Shown in pieces: positions 5,981-11,377 of a stretch of DNA of 11,377 nucleotides. The notes beneath the pieces are model-generated. The model saw only the letters and a program-made list of their open reading frames with translations, had not been told where the DNA came from and made no database searches. This DNA is from CBFIJI01 sp965662885 (GTDB taxonomy: Bacteria > Bacteroidota > Bacteroidia > Flavobacteriales > Flavobacteriaceae), in contig CBFIJI010000063.1 in assembly GCA_965662885.1 (NCBI GenBank), positions 1 to 11,377 on the forward strand. Direction: 5' to 3'. The first letter of the stretch is position 1. Each line of letters starts with the position of its first letter. The translations under genes and the position numbers were made by a program.

Positions 5981-8900
5981 ATGAAACAAATAAACCTAGT
6001 ATGTGTATTCCTGTTGCTTATTTTCTGTGGCTTTTCTGTTCAAGCCCAGATTGCAATTTCGGGAGTAGTTACCGATGCTGACGGAAATCCCTTACCTGGC
6101 GCTAATATCCTTATTCAAGGAACCAATAACGGTTTCAGTACCGATTTTGATGGTAACTTCAGTTTTGAAGTTCCCAATCAAAACAGTATCATTGAAGTGA
6201 GTTATACAGGCTTTGAAAGCCAATTGATAACAGTCGGCAATCAATCGAGTTTTAATGTAAGTTTACAGGAGGACACCCAACTATTAAAGGAGGTTGTGGT
6301 AACATCCTTAGGATTTACCGAAGTACGTGACCAACAGGGTTCTACCTCCTCGGTTGTAAAAAAGGAATCGGTCATACGTTCTGGAGAAGCCACATTGGCC
6401 AATGCACTTAGTGGAAAAGCTTCTGGAGTTCGGGTGACCCGCTCTAACGGTGATCCTGGTGCTGGAAGTACGATAAGAATCCGTGGGGCAAACACCATTG
6501 ATGGTGATAGTGATCCCTTGATTATAGTCGATGGTGTTCCCTTAAATAACACAACAAGTTATGCTGGTGGAAATAGTATTACTGGAGGTCGTTCTGGGGG
6601 AATCACTCAAGGTTCTCGTTTTAACGATATTAACCCCAATGATATTGAAACCTTTCAAATCCTTAAAGGAGCATCTGCTGCCGCACTTTGGGGAAGTCGT
6701 GCTGCGAACGGAGTTATTGTTATTACCACCAAAAATGGAAGTCGTGGTAAAGCTAAAATAACTTTTAATTCTAGTTATTCATTGGATGAAGTTTCGGAGC
6801 GCATCCCCATGCAAAACACCTGGGGACAAGGGCGTGGTGGATCATATAGCCCAACTCGTGCGGAGTCTTGGGGAGATTATATTCCCAATAGAAACGGAAA
6901 TGCTGATGTTGTTGATACTACTGGAGCTTTTTTTCAAGCAACCAATGGAACAAAATATTATCCAATTGAGGAAAAAAATTCAAAACAAACATTTGTCAAT
7001 AACAACTGGGATTCTGTCTTTCAAACAGGAACCTTTTGGCAAAACGATCTTTCCATTAGTGGTGGAAATGAAAACAACACCTATTTTTTTAGTTTAGGAA
7101 ATATCGATCAAAAAGGAATTATAAAAAAATCCACATATAATCGAACCAATTTACGGTTTAACTATTCGGCAAAACTTAATGAGTGGCTTGACTTTTCTAA
7201 TAAAGGAGCCTACACCTATACGGACTCCAATCGAATTCAACAGAGTTCCAATACGGCTGGGATTATGTTGGGCTTGTTACGGACCCCACCTGATTTTGAT
7301 GGNNNNNNNNNNAGTTCTGGAAACGAATTTATCAAACGACATCGTTCTTATAGAAAGTATTTGGGCAATAGTGTTAACCCTTCCTACAACAATCCTTTAT
7401 GGACGGTAAATGAACAGGTTTCTAGAACACAAGTCAATCGTTTTACTGTTACTCCACAATTTACCATTAAGCCGACCAACTGGCTACAAATCATCACACG
7501 TGCCAATGCCGATGTTGGAGATGATAAAAGAACCTATTTCTTCCCGATCGGATCCGCAGGGGATCGTAGTGTAGGAATTTTTCACGAGGACATCATTGGT
7601 ACTCGTGATTTAAATCTGGATGTCATTGGAAAAGCCAATTTTGAACTTTCGGAGTCTCTAAATTTGACTGCAACTGCAGGATGGAGTATTAATGATCGAA
7701 AATATCGAAGAAACTCTGGTCGAATTACTGGCTTTTTAGTCAATTCTTCTAAGCAAACGACTGCTTTAAATACAGCGGCAGAAGCTTCTCTTACTGAAAA
7801 TTATAAAAGTTTTAGGCGTTCAAATCGAGGATATGGTATTTTGAACTTTGATTTATACGATCAATTTTTCATCAATCTATCGGGTGCTATGGAAGCATCT
7901 TCTACCATTAATGGGTCGTTCTTTTATCCAGCGGTAGATTTAGCTTGGAACTTTACCAATAATAAGGCCCTTGATTTAGGCTTTTTGAGCTTCGGAAAAT
8001 TACGAGCTTCATGGGGAAAAGTGGGGGTTCAACCTTCTCCACATAAATTCGAAACCTTAGCTGAAGGAAGTTTTACTTATAGTACCTATAGCGACCCAAT
8101 AAACATTGACCTCTTTGGTGGTGGGTTTCGTTTAGATAACAATTTGGGAAATCCCAACTTAAAACCAGAAATTAAAACAGAATGGGAGATTGGAACGGAC
8201 TTACGTTTCTTAGATGATGACTTATCCTTATCCATGACCTACTACAATAATAAAATTGATGGGATTCTTTTAGATGTCAGTCTCTCCCCTTCTTCTGGAT
8301 ATGCCACCCAATACGGAAATTTTGGGGCAATGAAAAATAACGGTTTTGAAGTGGATTTAAATTGGAATGCGATTGATAAAAACGATTTTCGATTTTCCAC
8401 CTTAATCAACTGGTCCAAAAACACTAATGAAGTCACGGATTTATATGGAACTGAATCCATTAATCTTTCTCCTGGGGCTTCTGTAAGTTCGCGGGCTATT
8501 GTTGGACAGCCCTTAGGAGTTTTATTTGGAACTGGCTCTTTAACAAAACCTGATGGTAGTTTGGACTTAGATGATAATGGCTTTCCACAGATCACTAAAA
8601 GCCCAATTGTGTTAGGTGATCCAAATCCAGATTGGCGAGGTGGTTTAGGCTTTACCTTAGGCTATAAAAAACTTAACCTTAATGTTTTAGTAGAACATTC
8701 TCAAGGCGGTAAATTTTCACCACGGACTCTTTGGGTATTACGTCGTTTTGGAACAACCCAAGAAACCGCCAACCGCATGACCCTTTCGCAAGATTTGGTT
8801 AACTTCAAAGGTAACGTGGTTTCATCTGGGACAACCGTTCGTGGAAATATTAAAGACTTTGGAGGTGGACCTGTTTTACTGGATGAAAATTGGTATCGTA

Positions 8901-9202
8901 CAGGAATCGGAGGTGGTTTTGGTGACAATCAGGCGTATAATTTCTCTATCTACGATGCCACCTTTACCAAAATTCGTGAACTCTCTTTAAGCTATGTGAT
9001 GGATGGTGAGGGATTAAAAAGTGCGATAGGTCTTAATAGTATTGTCTTAACAGTTACTGGAAGAAATCTAATTAACATCAACAAAATTCCAGGTATTGAC
9101 CCTGAAGTCAATCAATATGGAGTGGGCCAAGCGCAAGGACTTGACTATTTTACCAACCCGCAAACCAAATCTGTTTTATTCACCGCATCCTTTAACTATT
9201 AA
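5981..9202 (+). CDS. SusC/RagA-family TonB-linked outer membrane transporter, with a 10-N gap
   Basis: The ATG at 5981 gives about 1073 aa and a clean signal peptide (MKQINLVCVF..., cleavage likely VQA/Q at 22/23). An in-frame ATG at 5912 would add 23 residues that spoil this and is rejected. Domain order: a CarboxypepD_reg-like beta-sandwich (about 24-95; GVVTDADGNPLPGANI, FSTDFDGNFSF), a TonB-box-like LKEVVVTSLG (102-111), then a plug domain (about 112-255) with SGVRVTRSNGDPGAGS, IRIRGANTI, PLIIVDGVPLNN and ILKGASAAALWGSRAANG, the SusC hallmark. A 22-strand-type beta-barrel fills the rest and ends in Phe-Asn-Tyr, the expected C-terminal aromatic for BAM recognition. It should import an oligomer across the outer membrane using TonB-ExbBD energy, with the adjacent SusD protein as lid. 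The substrate is unknown. Ten N at 7303-7312 hide sequence after TPPDFDG. Confidence 0.95.
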   Translation: MKQINLVCVFLLLIFCGFSVQAQIAISGVVTDADGNPLPGANILIQGTNNGFSTDFDGNFSFEVPNQNSIIEVSYTGFESQLITVGNQSSFNVSLQEDTQLLKEVVVTSLGFTEVRDQQGSTSSVVKKESVIRSGEATLANALSGKASGVRVTRSNGDPGAGSTIRIRGANTIDGDSDPLIIVDGVPLNNTTSYAGGNSITGGRSGGITQGSRFNDINPNDIETFQILKGASAAALWGSRAANGVIVITTKNGSRGKAKITFNSSYSLDEVSERIPMQNTWGQGRGGSYSPTRAESWGDYIPNRNGNADVVDTTGAFFQATNGTKYYPIEEKNSKQTFVNNNWDSVFQTGTFWQNDLSISGGNENNTYFFSLGNIDQKGIIKKSTYNRTNLRFNYSAKLNEWLDFSNKGAYTYTDSNRIQQSSNTAGIMLGLLRTPPDFDXXXXSSGNEFIKRHRSYRKYLGNSVNPSYNNPLWTVNEQVSRTQVNRFTVTPQFTIKPTNWLQIITRANADVGDDKRTYFFPIGSAGDRSVGIFHEDIIGTRDLNLDVIGKANFELSESLNLTATAGWSINDRKYRRNSGRITGFLVNSSKQTTALNTAAEASLTENYKSFRRSNRGYGILNFDLYDQFFINLSGAMEASSTINGSFFYPAVDLAWNFTNNKALDLGFLSFGKLRASWGKVGVQPSPHKFETLAEGSFTYSTYSDPINIDLFGGGFRLDNNLGNPNLKPEIKTEWEIGTDLRFLDDDLSLSMTYYNNKIDGILLDVSLSPSSGYATQYGNFGAMKNNGFEVDLNWNAIDKNDFRFSTLINWSKNTNEVTDLYGTESINLSPGASVSSRAIVGQPLGVLFGTGSLTKPDGSLDLDDNGFPQITKSPIVLGDPNPDWRGGLGFTLGYKKLNLNVLVEHSQGGKFSPRTLWVLRRFGTTQETANRMTLSQDLVNFKGNVVSSGTTVRGNIKDFGGGPVLLDENWYRTGIGGGFGDNQAYNFSIYDATFTKIRELSLSYVMDGEGLKSAIGLNSIVLTVTGRNLININKIPGIDPEVNQYGVGQAQGLDYFTNPQTKSVLFTASFNY
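7303..7312. other. Assembly gap (10 N) inside the SusC-like gene
   Basis: Ten undetermined bases follow the TPPDFD motif at residues about 442-444. The frame continues correctly afterwards. From memory, SusC homologues carry a longer stretch between this motif and the following RHRSYR segment, so the gap may be a fixed-length placeholder rather than a measured length. Confidence 0.95.
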
Positions 9203-9213
9203 AAATCAGAATT

Positions 9214-10644
9214 ATGAAAAATAAATATTCAAAAATACTCGCAGTAATGCTACTCGCTTCTTCATTTTCCTGTGAAAAATTAGTCGAGGGAATTAATGAA
9301 AACCCCAATGATATTTTAATCCAAGAAGTTGAAACCAAATTGTTTTTAACAGGGGGCTTATTGGCCAATATTCAAATTCAACTTGGTCATCTTAACCGAA
9401 TCAGCGGAATGTATTCTGGTCAATTGATTGGTTTTTCGTCTTTATATTCCAATATCTACGGGTTCAATTTATCAACCGCTGAATCCAATGATGAATGGAA
9501 TGATTTGTATGTGGGCGTTATGACCAATATGCGACATATCGCAACTAACTCAAAAAACCCCTTGTTGGTGGGTATTGCCAAAATAGTGGAAGGACATGCC
9601 TTGGGAACAAGTGCCTCCCTTTATGGAGACATCCCCTATACTGAAGCGGGGAACCCTGAAATATCTGATCCAAAATTTGATCCTCAAATTGAGGTCTATA
9701 AAAGTGCTATTGCATTATTGGATGATGGAATAACTACTTTGGGAAGTGCTTCCAGCTTAAATTTATCGCAAGACATTTACTTTAATGGTGATAAAAACAA
9801 ATGGATTGCGGCAGCATATACCTTAAAAGCACGCTTTTATTTGCATATGAAGGATTATCAAAATGCACTAAGTGCTGCTGAAAGTGGTATAAGTAGTGCT
9901 GCTGGAGATATGAAATATTATCCCCGAGGAGCAACCACAACAGCAGAAGGTGATAAAAACCTTTTTTGGACTATTTTAGAAGGGTCACGCGCTGGAGATA
10001 TTGGTAATTCAAGCGACGAAAATGAAAGTTATTTGCTTCAATTGCTTAAAGGAAATTCTCCCAATTCCCGTAACCATTCCAAAACAGATGAAACAGCCCG
10101 ATACGCCTATTATAAAATAGATTCTTCTGGGGGAAAAGCCAACGAAGGAATCATCGAGCAGTTTGAACCCCAAAATATGGTGACTTATTTTGAAACCTTA
10201 CTAATCAAAGCAGAGTGTGCCGCCCGATTGGGCTCAGTTGCCGATGGTCTCCCCCATCTTAATGAAGTACGAGCATGGCTAAACAATGGCGGAAATCTCA
10301 ACGCTAACTTCAGTTCTATGCCTTATCGATATGAAGCCTTTGAAGTGGCTGATTTTGATTCAGGAGGAATTGAAAATCCCTATGAAGTTTCCCCAAAGAA
10401 TGCCTTTTTAATAGAAGTGATTGAAGAACGCTATGTCTCTGGATTTGGAATGCATATGCCATTTAATGATGCTCGACGACTACGAAAAAGTGATCAAGAG
10501 ATTGCTGTGCCTTTTTTCTTGGTTTTAGGTCCAGAACCTCCTTATCCGGAACGCATGCCCTACCCTACTAATGAATTGAATTCCAATTCCAACGCACCTG
10601 CAGAAGATCCTGGAATTTTCACAAAAACAGCTGTTAATCAATAA
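9214..10644 (+). CDS. SusD/RagB-family outer membrane lipoprotein
   Basis: This 476-aa protein starts 11 nt after the SusC-like stop and is its expected partner, the substrate-binding lid of the SusCD complex on the cell surface. A type II signal peptide ends at a lipobox-like SSFSC, with Cys20 as the lipidated residue and E-K following. INENPND (27-33) just after the anchor resembles the SusD-like 2 group (PF12771). Other family features are ASLYGDIPYTEA, the TPR-like helix pair around KWIAAAYTLKARFYLHMKDY, the ETLLIKAECAARLG helix, ERYVSGFGMHMPFNDARRL and the C-terminal RMPYPTNELNSN. Length is normal and no break is seen. No carbohydrate-active enzyme is nearby, so the ligand (glycan, peptide or other) cannot be assigned. 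A strong terminator follows. Confidence 0.93.
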   Translation: MKNKYSKILAVMLLASSFSCEKLVEGINENPNDILIQEVETKLFLTGGLLANIQIQLGHLNRISGMYSGQLIGFSSLYSNIYGFNLSTAESNDEWNDLYVGVMTNMRHIATNSKNPLLVGIAKIVEGHALGTSASLYGDIPYTEAGNPEISDPKFDPQIEVYKSAIALLDDGITTLGSASSLNLSQDIYFNGDKNKWIAAAYTLKARFYLHMKDYQNALSAAESGISSAAGDMKYYPRGATTTAEGDKNLFWTILEGSRAGDIGNSSDENESYLLQLLKGNSPNSRNHSKTDETARYAYYKIDSSGGKANEGIIEQFEPQNMVTYFETLLIKAECAARLGSVADGLPHLNEVRAWLNNGGNLNANFSSMPYRYEAFEVADFDSGGIENPYEVSPKNAFLIEVIEERYVSGFGMHMPFNDARRLRKSDQEIAVPFFLVLGPEPPYPERMPYPTNELNSNSNAPAEDPGIFTKTAVNQ

Positions 10645-10680
10645 TACTGATTAATAAAAAAATACAAATCTCGATCAAAA

Positions 10681-10713
10681 CACCTCCTAACCCTTGGGAT
10701 AGGAGGTGTTTTT
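10681..10713 (+). terminator. Intrinsic terminator of the susCD-like operon
   Basis: CACCTCCTA (10681-10689) pairs perfectly with TAGGAGGTG (10700-10708) around a 10-nt loop and is followed by five T. AAAA immediately before the stem can extend the pairing with the T run and also gives some terminator character on the other strand. It lies 36 nt after the SusD stop. Confidence 0.92.
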
Positions 10714-10760
10714 AATGATTGAATTAATGAAGTACATTAATTTAAATTTATTTAGTAACT

Positions 10761-10768
10761 TAACTTTG
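10761..10768 (+). promoter_or_regulatory. Bacteroidota-type -7 promoter element (TAnnTTTG) ahead of the 40-aa ORF
   Basis: TAACTTTG matches the Bacteroidota primary-sigma -7 consensus TAnnTTTG exactly. It lies 17 nt before the small ORF's ATG, so transcription starting some 5-7 nt downstream would leave a leader of only about 10-15 nt. No TTTG or TTG is found at the expected -33 distance, so the promoter may be weak or only half-consensus. Confidence 0.5.
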
Positions 10769-10785
10769 AATTTAATTTTACACCT

Positions 10786-10908
10786 ATGAAATATTTTAAC
10801 AAGACCCGAACCATTGAACAAAAAGTGATTGACAGAAAAACCATGATTCTTATGGAAAAACAGGTGGAACTTTTAGAAAAAATACTGGTAGAGCTTCAAA
10901 AAAAATAA
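10786..10908 (+). CDS. Small hypothetical protein, 40 aa, basic N-terminus and coiled-coil-like C-terminus
   Basis: ATG at 10786 to TAA at 10906-10908 encodes 40 residues, beginning MKYFNKTRTIEQKVIDRK. The first 18 residues are rich in Lys and Arg. From about residue 20 the chain looks like one amphipathic helix: Met20, Met23, Val27, Leu30, Leu34 and Leu37 fall at perfect a/d heptad spacing (+3,+4,+3,+4,+3), with Glu, Lys and Gln between them. This suggests oligomerisation or binding to a larger partner. I do not recognise a family. Support for a real gene comes from its packaging: an upstream TAnnTTTG box and a strong terminator 26 nt after the stop. There is no Shine-Dalgarno, which is normal here. 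The alternative is a small non-coding RNA that carries this ORF by chance. Confidence 0.6.
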   Translation: MKYFNKTRTIEQKVIDRKTMILMEKQVELLEKILVELQKK

Positions 10909-10933
10909 CGCAACCAGAAATACACTTTACAAT

Positions 10934-10965
10934 AGCAGAAGGCTGCGTACCTTCTGCTTTTTTTT
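10934..10965 (+). terminator. Intrinsic terminator of the 40-aa ORF unit
   Basis: AGCAGAAGG (10934-10942) pairs perfectly with CCTTCTGCT (10950-10958) around a 7-nt loop (CTGCGTA), and the T run 10958-10965 follows directly. The 9-bp stem with eight T is a textbook Rho-independent terminator on the plus strand. No A run precedes the stem, so it should act in one direction only. Confidence 0.93.
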
Positions 10966-11018
10966 ATGCTCAAAAATCATATAAGGTCCAGTGGATCAAA
11001 CTTCTTATTTAACATTAT

Positions 11019-11039
11019 TTGATAATCAATCATTATCAA
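11019..11039. repeat. Inverted repeat, 8-bp arms
   Basis: TTGATAAT (11019-11026) and ATTATCAA (11032-11039) are perfect inverted copies separated by 5 nt. The size and symmetry would suit a dimeric regulator's operator, but no adjacent gene start is seen. In such A/T-rich DNA chance is a real alternative. Confidence 0.4.
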
Positions 11040-11073
11040 TTTATCCAAAATAGTAACAAACGTATTCCTGAAA

Positions 11074-11302
11074 TTAACAGTATATTTTATCACTATTTAT
11101 ATTCAAATTTGACAACTTAATCACTTCATTGTAAAAGCCACGAATTTTACCGTTTGCCAATAATAAAAATATTATTCGCTTCGTCATGCTTTTACCTCCT
11201 AATTCCCTTCTGATAAACTCATCTTCCGAATTCAGAGGAAATCAAAAGATCGCTAAATCGATCATTTTGATCTAAATCCTTTACAAATAACTCAATGGCT
11301 GA
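11074..11302 (-). pseudogene. Possible frameshifted coding relic of unknown family
   Basis: Read on the minus strand, 11302 to 11219 encodes AIELFVKDLDQNDRF, SDLLISSEF and then a quick stop (TGA at 11221-11219). In another frame, from about 11226 on, the sequence continues as EDEFIRRELGGKSMTKR, then IIFLLLANGKIRGFYNEV and about 17 more residues to TAA at 11076-11074. Removing one G of the GG near 11226-11227 joins the two into a single protein-like chain of about 75 residues ending NINSDKIYC. No start codon lies in the first part: an in-frame TAA stands at 11305-11303. This suggests the 3' remnant of a decayed gene. A separate reading, a 37-aa ORF from the ATG at 11187 with AGGAGGT six bases upstream, is possible but less attractive because Bacteroidota rarely use such sites. 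I do not recognise the family. Confidence 0.3.
11241..11271. repeat. Inverted repeat with 12-bp arms and one bulged base
   Basis: ATCAAAAGATCG (11241-11252) is matched by CGATCATTTTGAT (11259-11271), its inverse plus a single extra A, around the 6-nt loop CTAAAT. No T run follows on either strand, so it is not a normal terminator. It lies inside the putative coding relic and may simply reflect that sequence. Confidence 0.4.
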
Positions 11303-11377
11303 TTAATATAATATATCAACTTATTACAAAACAGCTAGATCCACAATACAACTCAATCATAATTTTTATATTTGAGC

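Larger units (their letters stand above)
10966..11377. other. Gene-poor A/T-rich stretch at the window end
   Basis: These 412 bases carry no intact gene that I can support. They hold two inverted repeats (11019-11039 and 11241-11271) and a minus-strand stretch at 11074-11302 that reads like a frameshifted coding remnant. The plus strand has frequent stops and shows nothing protein-like. Confidence 0.7.

Noticed and set aside
6241..8928. Several 75-117 aa ORFs in other frames within the SusC-like gene
   Set aside because: They are shadows of one long gene whose motifs are intact throughout, and none has its own start context or family features.
10645..11377. A CRISPR array, tRNA gene or insertion sequence in the gene-poor end
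   Set aside because: No regularly spaced repeats, no cloverleaf-compatible segment and no terminal inverted repeats flanking a transposase were found by eye.

Overview
This window looks like chromosome from a member of the Bacteroidota, most likely a flavobacterium (Flavobacteriaceae-like). The evidence is a low G+C content, a SusC/SusD outer-membrane pair, almost no Shine-Dalgarno sequences ahead of the starts, one exact match to the Bacteroidota -7 promoter element (TAnnTTTG), and typical flavobacterial housekeeping genes. Two runs of exactly ten N (4059-4068 and 7303-7312) point to a draft, scaffolded assembly.

Layout. (1) 1-3257, plus strand: a tightly packed run of the 3' end of tsaD (tRNA t6A synthesis), rsmE (16S rRNA m3U methyltransferase), an AI-2E/PerM-family membrane protein and an exported M20 metallopeptidase resembling carboxypeptidase G2. 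Junctions of 3, 31 and 1 nt suggest one transcript. (2) 3305-5848, minus strand: ald (alanine dehydrogenase), a DUF4442 hot-dog-fold protein 4 nt downstream, then a nitronate-monooxygenase-like FMN enzyme after a 56-nt gap holding a hairpin. This group converges on the M20 gene. (3) 5849-5980: a divergent, A/T-rich intergenic region. (4) 5981-10644, plus strand: a SusC-like TonB-dependent transporter and its SusD-like lipoprotein 11 nt apart, closed by a strong intrinsic terminator at 10681-10713. (5) 10761-10965: a compact, apparently independent transcription unit with a TAnnTTTG box, a 40-codon ORF with a perfect a/d heptad pattern and a strong terminator. (6) 10966-11377: no intact gene; two inverted repeats and, on the minus strand, what looks like a frameshifted coding relic.

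How the genes fit together. SusC/SusD would import an oligomeric nutrient across the outer membrane. No glycoside hydrolase, sulfatase, polysaccharide lyase or regulator is present, so the substrate cannot be called. The nearby exported peptidase and alanine dehydrogenase would fit peptide or amino-acid use, but that link is only inference. Most of the window is ordinary. The least explained parts are the 40-aa transcription unit and the relic in the last 400 bases; I see no clear evidence of a larger undescribed system.
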